Below, in pieces: positions 54,801 through 64,000 of a stretch of DNA of 64,000 nt. The notes beneath the pieces are model-generated. The model saw nothing but the letters and a program-made list of their open reading frames with translations. It searched no databases and was not told the origin of the DNA. Each line of letters begins with the position of its first letter. Positions within the stretch are counted from its first letter, which is position 1. The position numbers were made by a program, and so were the translations under genes. Location: NCBI GenBank assembly GCA_932521035.1, contig OW051496.1:8990001-9054000 (forward strand). The letters are read 5' to 3'. This DNA is from Oscheius dolichura (taxonomy: Eukaryota; Nematoda; Chromadorea; Rhabditida; Rhabditidae).

Positions 54801-56230
54801 CTGGATTTTCCGTCTGTTTTTGGAGGGGGCATTCCGGCGGTCCTAATCCGACCGGAACCTCCCTTTCTAGATAGAAACACGGGGGGCAAAAGCCTGTCCG
54901 GAATCCGTAATTGCAGCCCTTCCTCGCACATTGGCCATAGTTGGCATTTCTCACTACCGCAAATCGATCACTTTCATCCGACAGTTTCTCACTGTTTATA
55001 GCCTCATTTGATCTGTATGGCTTCTTCATTACCCCCGCGGTGATTTACTCCTCCTTTGATCTGGTCCTAGCCAAAATGGGGAGCAGGTGGCCGTCGGAAA
55101 GTAAAATTTGCTAGACCCTCTTCTGGAAAATGAGGAAAATTGTCTATCCCAATTATAACAACGACTTTAATAAATCAAAACAGAAAGTTCCCTCTAAAAT
55201 ACTTAACGGGTTAGTCAAAAGATCCTTCCTCCTCTTCCCCTCCTTCCGCGCGTTGAAAGTGCTCCTTTTACGGTATACCTTTGGAATTTTTCAGGGTAAT
55301 TTGAGTAAAGAAACCTTATGAAGAGCCTTTTTTCTGGGAAGGGGAGCCTTCTGTTTTAACAGGGATTCACGGAAAAGTACCAGGCGGCTGTTTATCTTTG
55401 AGAAGTCTGCCGGCCATCTGGGACTGAGCCGGGCAGGGGACAGCCTTCTGGGTGGTTTCTACTCTCATTTCGATTAAAACAAAGGAATTTCTATCCCCCT
55501 TTCCCAATCCGATCCGATGCAGCTTCTGTTCCCAAAATCCCCACCACAAAAGTCTCCAATGTTTGGTTCTCTACCTGCCATTTTTGCTCGATAAAGTGTG
55601 AGTCGGAGAAGGAGGTTTGCTCCTTCTGGGCCCGATTCGCAAAGCCGAATAAGCTGTAGATCAGCGATAGCTCAAAGTCTGTTAAAACCGAGGAGATCCT
55701 AAAGCCGAGCTGTGCCCAACCTCAAAATGACCCAACCCGAAAATCCAAAATTTAAAGGCCAATGGGATGGCAGCTTTTCTACACCACATAGACACTCAAT
55801 TCAATAGCTACAGTTCCCTTTGTCTGAAGAGTGCCACCTTCTTTTAAACACCTCACAAGCCCTCCTTTACAACGTCTCCCGTAAGTGTTAACCACCATTT
55901 TTGTCTGAAAAAGTGACCTTCATATAGGCCATATTGAAGATTTTAGAGCGCGTAAACATGCCTCTTGTCGGTGAGTACCATCCCAACTATTCCTTTCTCC
56001 TCTTTTTTCGCTTATTGACACCTTTCCTCTGGGGGTAATAAGCCACTTGACAAGTCGTCGCGCTTCTTCCCTAATTGTCCCCTCACCTGCCTTTTTCTCC
56101 CTCGCTATCTCCCCTGTCCCCCTTTTAAATACATCTCTCTCCGTTTGTTTCCGTCCTCGTTCCCAATCCACGTTGGCAATTTTAGAGAGGGATAACCGGG
56201 CGGGGGGAGATTACCGGATCCCATTTGGTA
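51900..56230. other. Purine/pyrimidine-asymmetric gene-poor region, part 2
   Basis: Same character as 49920-51800, with the doubtful zinc-finger ORF at 54730-55029. A tRNA-like fragment (GGGTCAAATGGGTAGAGCACTGG) is visible near 54238. No other feature I can support. Confidence 0.4.
54730..55029 (-). CDS. Candidate 99-aa ORF with an A20-like Cys4 motif
   Basis: A single frame from ATG 55029 contains CARKGCNYGFRTGFCPPCF, spaced C-x4-C-x8-C-x2-C. A20 zinc fingers are normally C-x2-4-C-x11-C-x2-C with a similar G-C-x-[FY]-x-G ... [GL]-x-C-x-x-C-[FY] pattern, so the loop here is three residues short. It may be an exon: CTATAAACAG before it and GAG|GTTCCG after it could be splice sites. No neighbouring exon was found. 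Confidence 0.28.
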   Translation of the reverse strand: MKKPYRSNEAINSEKLSDESDRFAVVRNANYGQCARKGCNYGFRTGFCPPCFYLEREVPVGLGPPECPLQKQTENPDKLAPFLVSTFRGHLPHRLTINH

Positions 56231-56274
56231 TACTTCGGCACTTTGTTGTTTAGAACGGTTATCTGCCGCCTGCC

Positions 56275-58001
56275 ATGAACACCACCACCAACACCACGAC
56301 AATTGCAGTAGTTGATGAAGTCAAATGGATCTCGGATCTGTTGCTGCTTACATCAAAATATAATCAGTAAGTTCGTTTTTCCATTGTCATCCTCGGCGCA
56401 TCTCTTCTATCGATACCTTCGAGCCAACGGGGATATCTTTTTGAGAGAGATAAACCAACCCTGGGGCTCGAATCTCGTTCAGAACCGTGTCTCTTCTCTT
56501 CTGGAATGTAAACAGACCATTTTTCGTGTTTTTCGAGCCATAGGGGGTGGCAGAACCCGCGAAGGGGCCTGTACCGCAATTGGAGTGATATTTTGGATTG
56601 AAACGTCAATAAGGTCTCAATATATGTGCAGCATTAAAAACGAGAGACGTATTTGGAATCAGCGTAAAAAACTGAATCGAATGAGATAGGGTTGAACCAA
56701 ATCCTGCAGTTTCCTAGCGATCAGCTGCCCTTGTAAGGCGCAATTCGCTATAAACGAGTTCTCCCCCAGTGTTTCGCCCCTGTAGGTTCCATATAAAGTT
56801 TTTTTAGCTAAAGAATTCGCGTTTGAAATCTAATGTACGACCTCTTATCACTGAAAATTCACCCCAGGACCCATATCGTGTCGAAAATATCCCTCAGGGA
56901 CGACGGCTCTCCTGGCCGGTCTTTCGCTCCTTCTGGGTTTGAACAGCGGTCCGAATTTTACTTCCCAACATGTCTGCCGTCCGTCTAAACTAAACTGTAA
57001 TCGTTTCAGGACCTATTTCGATGTCGCCGCCCCTCTGATCCCCCATGACCTGACCATCATTCCCCTGATCTGTATCCATGTCATCAGCACCCTGCTCAAT
57101 GGCGTTCTCCTCTCCGCTATGCTCATGGAACGCCAGAAAAAGCACTTCAAGTGGGTCTTTCTACTCTCTTTTTTAATTGTTCGTCTCTTTTTTAGGATCA
57201 AAATATTGATAACCAGCCTGACATTGGTTCATTTTCTCTGGAGCGCGGCATGGGTCTTCATTTGTCTGACATCTGCCTTTTTCGCGACTGATCAATTGAA
57301 AGAGGACATTCTGACTGGGAAGGGGAATGAAGAAGAACGGGAAATGAAAGAATTACTGTGGGAAATAGTGGGCAGGCAGATCGTTGACAACCTCTACTTC
57401 ACTATTATTCTCTATTTCATGGCCGTGTCTCTCGAGAGGTATTTGAATCTGTTGCCGGTGAGTTCATTCCTCTTCTCTATATCTTCGTTTACTGTCCAAA
57501 GGAGGAATTTGTGTTCTTTTAAGACTTTATGACAGGGATCTGTGAGGGGTTCCTATATTATTTTGGTACAGAATATTTCCATCTCCTTCCTCTTTCTATC
57601 CAGCAAGGAGCCTTTCTATTCAAATTTTCGCGGTCCGCTCCCAAATTCTCGGCCCGAGTCCGCCTCTTGAGAAACCTATAGTCCATTTCCAACGGGTATT
57701 CCTCGGAAAAGCCTCTTCGCTACGGGGCCTGGAAGCTTTCAGACCTGGCCCCATATTTGAATCCGTGAAATATCCGTTGGAAATGGACTATATCTTCCGG
57801 CTCCCTAGGGCCCGACCCATTGCATCCCTGCCACCCCAAAACCAGTTCATAGACATAGAGGAGAAGGCCTCCCAAAGTGTTATTCGAACATAACTACTAT
57901 AACCGAGAGGCTTGAGAAAATTTATCCATTCAAACACAAGCACAGGGTTTCAAACAGATTTTTATAAACTTCTGTAGTGTTTTCACACAACGACTGCTGC
58001 T

Positions 58002-58033
<32 letters not shown>

Positions 58034-60117
58034 TGCTGTTGTAGGGAAAGACAATTTCTCTTTAGAAACTTGTTCAAGAACCCTTCACTGGCCTGTAATT
58101 CCTCCTGTTTTTCAAAACTACCAGCTAAAACTGGCCTTGAAATCGGGATTTGTTGACAATTCCTTGGATTTTTCCTTGATCAGCCGACGGCTAACTCGCC
58201 TCCCTTGATTTGTTTCCTCTTGAATCCATTCCAGCAGTTTTTCTTCCAAATTTTCGTCGCTCAAATGTCTGCCACCGCCTCCGAGACGTTTATTCCCGAA
58301 TGGTTTGTGTGGTTTTTCTCTGAAATTTGGGAATAAGGCCGGTTTTGACTGTTTTTAATGAATAACTCCTTAAAAGGGTCTTTTTAAAGGTTTATTTGAT
58401 TAAATTTATAATCAAAATGAGCGGGAGAACTACACAATTTAATTCTAGTTTAACGTTTAAAAAATAGAGCAAAATTTCCCCACTAAACCGGCGAAAAATC
58501 GAAATATGGCTGAAATAACCATAATTTTCGAACAATGCCGCTTTATTCCATACAAAACTCGTCTCCACTTACAATTGTTCAACTATAGCTGTTTTTTGAT
58601 GACACCACTGTCGAATTTGTCGTTTATCGACTGAAAAAAGCTTGGCCGCCGCGGATTTGTTGAACTTTTCCGCATATTCAATGGCTTCCAGTTTATAAGA
58701 GAGGGAATAACATTTCCGACTGGGTTTTAATTTTATCTAAACATTAAAAACTGTATAAAAGATCAATTAAACTGGCCTCTCTAATGGGGGGAAGATCCAT
58801 TTCTGTGCGAAAGCGGTGAGGGCCGGGCAGCGGGGAGAGGCAATGCGGACGCGGAGGGGGCTTCTATTGAGCGGCTTTCTAATTATAGCCCCGCCACCCC
58901 CAGCCCCCCTCCTCCCTTTAAACGGCGTCTATTGGGAATGGGGGCAGTATTCGAGAGGGGGAGTAGCTTCAATAACAGTGCCCTTTTCAGAGCTATGATC
59001 CTTACGCGAATAATGTCTGCTGTAAACTGATGATAATCATCTTCCCCTGGCTGCTGGCCTATACTGTCTTCGACTATCGTCTACTGGCACTCGTTCTTCC
59101 CATTGAAAGTGCCGTCTTCTGTAGGTAAGCCCTCGTTTTAAATATATTGAACAGGTACGGTAATGTGGACGAGAAAGAAGTGCAGGAGGTCAGAAATTAC
59201 AAGGTCCCTTCGGTGGGGAAAGGGTCTATTGTTTCAAACGGAAAAGTGGGGCATTTTTTGAGCTATCCCTTAATTTTTGTACTGTACAATGAAAGGTTAC
59301 GGTAAATAATCCAATTTTGCTGTCTGGGTCCTGCAACGCCATGTTGAAACCCCCCAACAATTCCCTCCTTCTAGACTGTGTCTCCTAATCATCCCCTCCC
59401 TTCTCTCCCTCCTTTTCTCTCTGATCTCTTGTCTTCGACCAGCCAAGAAGTTTGAGTCCTTCTCCTCCTTGAATAGGTAGCATTACAGTATCCTCCAAAA
59501 TTAAAAGTCTCAATTTTCAGTCAATTACCGATCCTTCTATTTCTCTTTTCATTTATCAATATTCTAATGAACACGTCCTTCTTCTTTCAATTGTTGGAGG
59601 CAAACTTCAGTTTTGTGATTATTGTGGACGGAGAATATGAGAACCGTCTGTTGACGACGTTCTTCGATTGCTGGTTTTGGGTAAGCCAGCTATAGAAAAA
59701 CTTCCCAGTTCGGTACACGATAGTCCGACCCCTGCACCCGTAAAGTCTCGGCAGCCGGATCATCTTTATTCAAAACAGTTACAAAACTGTGACGACTTTA
59801 TGGCGTTGTCTTGCCGAGACTTTACGGGAGCCGAGGAGCTGATCCATTCGTTTTCAGATCTCTCACTGTCTTATCCACTTGTGGTCTTTGTTCTTCTCCC
59901 TTTCTCTAGTCATTTTTGTCAAATTATATCGGAACATGGTAAGTCTGCCTCCACCTTGGCTCACTTCCTCCTGCTCCAGACCCTGTCCCTCTTTTCCCGT
60001 CTCCGCTGCTGTTGCTGTTGTTGCTGCTGCAGCCGGAAGAAGCACTCAATCTATTCGGAAGAAGAAACCCTCCGATCCGTCATCGGCCCCCGGAATTTAG
60101 TCTCATCAATTCATTAA
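56275..60117 (+). CDS. Seven-transmembrane receptor (rhodopsin-like GPCR), nine exons
   Basis: Exons: 56275-56366, 57010-57150, 57196-57457, 58991-59124, 59155-59188, 59375-59476, 59521-59680, 59858-59938 and a final one near 60041-60117 (its acceptor is ambiguous). The N-terminus MNTTTNTTT has glycosylation sequons. TM1 (IIPLICIHVISTLLNGVLL), TM2 (SLTLVHFLWSAAWVFICL) and TM3 with a DRY-like SLERYLNL are followed by TM4 (KLMIIIFPWLLAYTVF), TM5 (RLCLLIIPSLLSLLFSLIS), TM6 (LLFLFSFINILMNTSFFF) and TM7 (FWISHCLIHLWSLFFSLSLV). The tail is charged. The TM7 NPxxY motif is absent. A nematode chemoreceptor-like or peptide-type receptor is likely; ligand unknown. Intron 3 (about 1.5 kb) hosts two transposon remnants. 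Confidence 0.72.
57677..57791. mobile_element. Complete MITE (115 bp) of the TATAGTCC family
   Basis: Ends TATAGTCCATTTCCAACGG and CCGTTGGAAATGGACTATA form a 19-bp perfect inverted repeat. The interior matches 16064-16198 and 6550-6626. It lies in intron 3 of the GPCR gene. Confidence 0.82.
57990..58750 (-). mobile_element. pogo-like transposase remnant: psq-type HTH, CENP-B-type HTH and poly-Gln
   Basis: On the minus strand: SYKLEAIEYAEKFNKSAAAKL with VDKRQIRQW (about 58705-58595) is a psq/Brinker-type helix-turn-helix. NLEEKLLEWIQEETNQGRR with VSRRLIKEKSKEL and DFKAS (about 58290-58145), continued by GFLNKFLKRNCLSL (about 58110-58060), is a CENP-B-type HTH. About fifteen Gln follow (CAG/CAA repeat 57992-58042). 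The DDE catalytic domain is absent. The segments are open but separated by non-coding sequence, so this is either a decayed element or a nested gene made from a transposase's DNA-binding part. Confidence 0.6.
57992..58042. repeat. CTG/TTG trinucleotide repeat
   Basis: About 17 units of CTG and TTG; on the minus strand they encode Gln (CAG, CAA). A shorter CTG/TTG tract lies at 60005-60030 before the last exon of the GPCR gene. Confidence 0.85.
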
Positions 60118-60180
60118 ATTACACCCGTATCAATTTTGAAGAAAAGCATCTATGGCACTCTCTCTCTGTGTTGCGTCCTC

Positions 60181-61920
60181 TTATGATTGGAAGAGATCGT
60201 CCTCGCCAGCCCACCATTCCCAATTATTGCCGACATGGTGAAGAACGTATCCCAATTCGTGGAAAAAGTCACGCTCTGAATATTCCTGGAAACTTAATTT
60301 TGATTTTAAATGGTGAAAAATGACCTTGTTGACGGTTACGGCCATACTCAATCCATTGTCGAGTCGGACCAACATGGCAGCACTGCCCGGCATCCGACCG
60401 TCGTGCTGCCAGCCGTTGAAACCCATAATGTTTAGGGACCAACCCAATCCTAGGGAGGAGAAGAGATTATAAAGGAAGGCGAAGGGACTACCATAGGTGT
60501 CGTTCGAGGCGGGAGAGGGGATAGTCCATTCTTCGACCATCTGCTTGGAGAGAATGTCCTGTCGTTGCGGGAAGCCATCGACTCTTGTCTGGAAAAGGAA
60601 AAGATCCAGCTGAATTTAGGAGACAGAGAGGGGCATCTCCTTTAGAGCCGGGATAGCTGACAAGACCTGGACCATCCCGCTCGAGTTCTGTGCTGGTTGA
60701 ACTCTTTTGGAGGATAAAGTTTAGAGGTTCAGGAAATTGCAGCGAAGAGTTAAAAACTTGAGTCAAGAGTCTCTTACCATGTACATGAGCAGCTGAATAG
60801 GACTAGCAATCCATCCACCCCACGGACCAATCCGTTGCGGCGGCAGCATCTCGTACGGATTGAAGCCCAGTCCATTGCCGCTCATGTAGTACAGGACCTC
60901 TCTTCTGGAAAAGAACTAATCTTCCATTAAAATAAGTCACAAAACTGAACAATTTCGATTACACGATGGAGGAAGGGAAGGGGAAGGAACTTACGGTGCC
61001 CTGTCGCTGATGGTCGGCCTGGCCACTTGAATATCATAAACTCCCGCCGGATTGAAGATGTACTTCTTGATGAAGTTCTCATATGTCATGTCCGAGAATG
61101 TCTCGATGATAAATCCCAGCACTTGATATCCAAAATTCGAATAGATCCATTGTTTCCCGGGAGCGAAGTCCAGCGGTACATTTTCCAATACGAATTCAAT
61201 CAACTCTTTTGTACTCATCTTTGGCTGGATCCAAGCCGCGTCTGATTGGAGATTATCCCATCCTCCTGCAATTTTCTCCCATTATTTAAATTCCTTTGTA
61301 ATGGAACAAACCTGAGGTATGCTCCAGGAGATGTCGGACTGTAACGTCGCTGACGTATTTCTTATAATTCAGGCGTTTTGCGAAGGCGTCCTTGAGGATC
61401 CCGCCACGACCGAAAACCTTGTCGTCGAGTTTAAAGGCCCCGTTGTCGACGAGCCATAAGACGGCAGTAGCGGTGATGGGTTTCGACACGGAGCCGACTC
61501 GGAACTGATGATTAGGGGTCACTGGTTCTTCTTCCCTTACGTCGGCGAAACCATAACCTGGAAAATTGTCTATAGGTCTCGAAGGGAAGGGATACCAGCA
61601 GCAAATTTGAGTTTCTCCTTCTTCGCGAGGGCAATGGACAGCCCGGGAATATTTAAATCCTTCATAAAGTGTTCTATCCTCTTTGTCAGAAAGTCCATCT
61701 GGTTCTCCTTCAACAGTTCCGGCGCTCCTTTGAGATACCGTACTGGAATTGGTCTGGAAGGGAAATTAGCCAAGAGGGGGAGATACCCTACCGATCGTCC
61801 CAGATATTGTCAGGATTGGTATATCTGTTGGAGTGGATGTCGCTCCAGAGGACGACGAACTGGACCTGGCCATAGGTGTCGGTGAAGTGGGAGATCTGGC
61901 GGGGGAGAACCTTCTGATCC
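60181..61920 (-). CDS. Serine beta-lactamase-like protein (LACT-type), 5' end incomplete
   Basis: Metazoan protein of the beta-lactamase/class C penicillin-binding fold. A conserved N-terminal segment (QKVLPRQISHFTDTYGQVQF) leads into the catalytic domain. FRVGSVSKPIT supplies the S-x-x-K nucleophile and base; QWIYSNFGYQ supplies Y-x-N; GWQHDGRMPGS is the expected H-x-G equivalent of KTG. All catalytic motifs are present. The last exon ends GEDDLFQS, stop at 60181. About eight exons with short introns. The first coding exon is not settled: ATG at 62026 opens a frame that does not join in phase, so I start at 61920. In animals, members such as mitochondrial LACTB act as peptidases or lipases, and nematode members are expanded; the substrate here is unknown. 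Confidence 0.78.
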
Positions 61921-62039
61921 TTGCGGAATTGGCTGAAAATGGAGGAAATTGAAATTTCTTTGTGGAGAGAATCTCTTCGAGGGATGGACCCAAACGGCCC
62001 GCTTGGAGGGGAGTTACAGGTCCCATTGGGGCGGTGTAA

Positions 62040-62690
62040 CGTTATATACTACGGTAATCCATGGTTAAAAAGTACAGTAATAATTTTAGGGTTGAACGGG
62101 GAATATTCTTTCTTACTCCGTTGGGTTACGGTAGGTGGCAGGGTAACAAGTACAAGGACCAGATTGGTCCGATTGTCAGAAACTCTTTCGAATCTGCTGT
62201 GGCAAGACCGATTGGGCAATTTAGATGTTTGGGGTGAAACTACCGTAACCCAACTCTCTTTTTATGGAACAGCTGAACCTGTCCCCGGGCCAACTGTCTG
62301 GCTCGCTACACTATGACTTCATTCTGTAGTCTGGTCCCGAGGAAGCTAGGGAACGCCGAGTAGAACATACGGCTTTAGCAAGCCAACAAATCAGAGGGTC
62401 TCAAGCCGATCTCTCATTAGTAGCAGTCCAAAATCGGCTCACATTGGTTTCTGGGAATACCAAACAGTCAAGAGACTGCCTCTCCCCACCCTGGGTTGGC
62501 CGTTCCAGCGTCCTGGTGCCTGGAGGCCTTTTCTCTGCTCGGATTCTGTATCCGGAAGAGGTTTTTTTCTAGGGGCTCCCGTTTCGCTTTTTCTTATTTC
62601 CACCGGTCATTTTACCAAAAAATCAGTTTTTTACAAGAAAAATGTCAAAATCGCGTAAAAACAACTCATAGGCATACCCATTTTACTGGG
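62040..62690. other. Intergenic; several TTACGGTAG-type words
   Basis: TACTACGGTAATC near 62047, GGTTACGGTAGG near 62124 and CTACCGTAACCC near 62240 lie within 200 bp. No gene seen. Confidence 0.4.
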
Positions 62691-62697
62691 TCAGGAA

Positions 62698-62706
62698 GTA
62701 TATAAG
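62698..62706 (+). promoter_or_regulatory. TATA box of the gene at 62739
   Basis: GTATATAAGCC lies about 35 bp upstream of the ATG. Confidence 0.5.
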
Positions 62707-62738
62707 CCGGCCGTTTTTCATTCTCGTCATTCACGACA

Positions 62739-63819
62739 ATGGTTGCGAAGAACCCTCCTCCGAAGGAAGACTGTGCGTTTTCTTTCTTTCTCGTTGTTTC
62801 GCGTCTCTTTTCGTCTCGTACGGGCGCACATTTCTCGATTTGGCGGCGCGCGCGCACCCATATCGCCTCGGCAAACATTCTCTCTGTTTCGGGTTCATAG
62901 TCCGTGCAGCTGCCAAGGCGGTACGGGTGCAGGACTTGTGGCGCCGCACCCATTCAACTTCGTTCGTTGGTCGCGCACCCGTACCGTAACGGCAAAATTT
63001 ATTTTTCTTGTTGAATGCAAAGTCGGTGCTATTGCCGAGGTGGTACGGGTGCGGGAACAAAGCGCTATGGTGCACCAAAGTGCTCTTTGCCTACAGTAAC
63101 CATTGTTTTTTTCAGCCTGGGCCTTCCAGCCCATTGGTTCTCCGTTCCCGCCGAACCCGGTGAAAGTCCTCGGCCAACAGAATCAATACGTGGCCCTCTG
63201 GTACAAGCACGGCAAGCCGATCCACGGCCGCTCCTGGAACAATGGCGGAGTTGTCGAATGCAGTTTCCCGTACAAGAACGCCGAGCTGAAGACGAAGGAA
63301 CAACTCGAGGGCCAGATCCAAGTGCTTCAATACACCGGCGACCACAACACGCAAGGCTTCTGGTACGAGTGGATCGACTACAAGGATCGCATCGAGAAGG
63401 GCAGCGACGGCCGTGAACTCGTCCGCTGCGGCGACAGCTTCCCGATCTTCTGGGCCAACTCGCCCGACGGTCCTATCCTCGGCTACGTCGACAAGAAGAC
63501 GGAGCAGGCCCAGTTCTCCGTGAACGGAAAGGTGCACAACCTGGCCGGAGAGAAAGCCCTCGCCAACATGAAGATTATCATGCGAAACTTCGTCGGCGGA
63601 CCGCCATTCTGCGAGTGTGCCAACTGCCCCAAGCCGCCGCCTCCTCCGCCTGTGCCCAAGCCTGGCCCTCCTCCTCCGAGAGTTATGCTCAACGAATGGA
63701 TGGATATCCGCGTCGGAGACGCCTGGCCCGAGCGTAACCTCATCAAAGCTCTGGACAAGACCCTCGACACTGTGGCCGGAGAGAATCCCGATCAATACGT
63801 TGCCCTCTGGTATATTCAG
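62739..63819 (+). CDS. Tandem-repeat protein with WYKHGKP/HGRSW module, partial
   Basis: Exon 1 is 62739-62772 (MVAKNPPPKED), exon 2 is 63117-63819, and the gene continues beyond the window. The module starts with a Pro-rich lead (FQPIGSPFPPNPVKV), then QYVALWYKHGKPIHGRSWNN, VVECSFPYKNAEL, VLQYTGDHNTQGFWYEW and RCGDSFPIFW. After a Cys pair (CECANCPKPPPPPP) a second module begins, ending at the exon border with DQYVALWYIQ. GRSW/GVV/CSF and the W-rich pattern recall DM9 or DUF3421-type repeats, but I cannot confirm this. There is no signal peptide. GC-rich codon usage suggests strong expression. Confidence 0.6.
62773..63116 (+). repeat. Intron carrying at least four copies of a GCACCC / GGTACGGGTGCG motif
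   Basis: Copies in alternating orientation: CGCACCCATATCGCCTCGGC near 62857, CCAAGGCGGTACGGGTGC near 62912, CGCACCCGTACCGTAACGGC near 62974 and TTGCCGAGGTGGTACGGGTG near 63030. The same motif occurs twice in the first intron of the REEP-like gene (near 32400 and 32480). Confidence 0.6.
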
Positions 63820-63862
63820 GTATGTTTATCATTTTTACAGAGGCGTATTACCTAACCACCAT

Positions 63863-63930
63863 GGCGCAGCAGGTAGCGCGGCTGATTGCCATTTTTCACA
63901 TCCAACTTCGAATCCTGCTCGGAACAAAAT
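63863..63930 (+). mobile_element. tRNA-like SINE head
   Basis: ATGGCGCAGCAGGTAGCGCG resembles an A box and ACTTCGAATCCTGC a B box, separated by about 26 bp. There is no clear acceptor stem, so it is a SINE-type fragment rather than a tRNA gene. It lies in the intron after 63819. Confidence 0.45.
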
Positions 63931-64000
63931 CTTTTTTAAAACAGCGTTGAACTTTGTTATATTTTCAAGCGCCTTTTTGGTTTCAAACAGTGTTGTAATT

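Noticed and set aside
63112-63795. 227-codon minus-strand frame
   Set aside because: Shadow of the plus-strand repeat protein, which has the recognisable modules and splice sites.

Overview
The window looks like a rhabditid-type nematode genome. The evidence is the gene content: multi-domain secreted C-type lectins, nematode cuticle collagens with an RTKR processing site, an SXP/RAL-2 (DUF148) secreted protein, a CUB-like secreted protein, an MSP-domain protein, F-box genes of FTH type, a beta-lactamase-fold protein and a multi-exon 7TM receptor. Introns are mostly 30-50 bp. Several genes have a 3' splice-acceptor-like TTTCAG ending one or a few bases before the ATG, which fits spliced-leader trans-splicing. 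The exact species cannot be named from the sequence.

Layout. From 0.7 to 27.8 kb lies an accessory cluster of eight C-type lectin genes: three on the plus strand (674, 9020, 15814) and five on the minus strand (17373-27769). Three-, two- and one-CTLD versions occur, and most have Cys-Pro-Thr-rich (CPxCP) linkers. Inside the cluster are one SXP/RAL-2 gene and a large inverted duplication (10955-15223). Its 1277-bp outer arms are almost identical and each carries a small coiled-coil gene; its inner parts are decayed SXP copies. TGATAA-type GATA sites precede nearly all of these genes, which suggests intestinal expression of a secreted, probably immune or gut-lumen, gene set. Many small transposons (MITEs, a tRNA-derived SINE, a TTAA-flanked element) sit in introns and spacers.

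From 27.9 to 49.9 kb the genes are more ordinary: two cuticle collagens, F-box genes (one intact, one likely, two remnants), a TB2/DP1/HVA22 (REEP-like) membrane protein, two unrecognised proteins, a CUB-like secreted protein, two Mpv17/PMP22 paralogues, an MSP-domain protein, a decayed coiled-coil gene, a fragment of an R2/NeSL-like non-LTR retrotransposon, and an acidic disordered protein with a multi-promoter structure. From 49.9 to 56.2 kb is a purine/pyrimidine-asymmetric, gene-poor stretch holding a distal alternative first exon of that last gene and a candidate zinc-finger ORF. From 56.3 to 63.8 kb are the 7TM receptor (its large intron hosts a MITE and an antisense pogo-like DNA-binding-domain remnant with polyglutamine), a serine beta-lactamase-like gene, and the 5' part of a secreted-looking tandem-repeat protein that runs off the window.

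The strongest unusual signals are: the inverted duplication whose outer arms are homogenised while the inner part has decayed; a 258-bp exon-intron-exon tract that reads as identical between two lectin genes; the shared GATA plus TGACTGT promoter layout; three phase-matched first exons feeding one common exon; and the domain-complete but DDE-less pogo-like remnant. Exon boundaries were read by eye from splice signals and reading phase; family names rest on motif recognition, with no database search.
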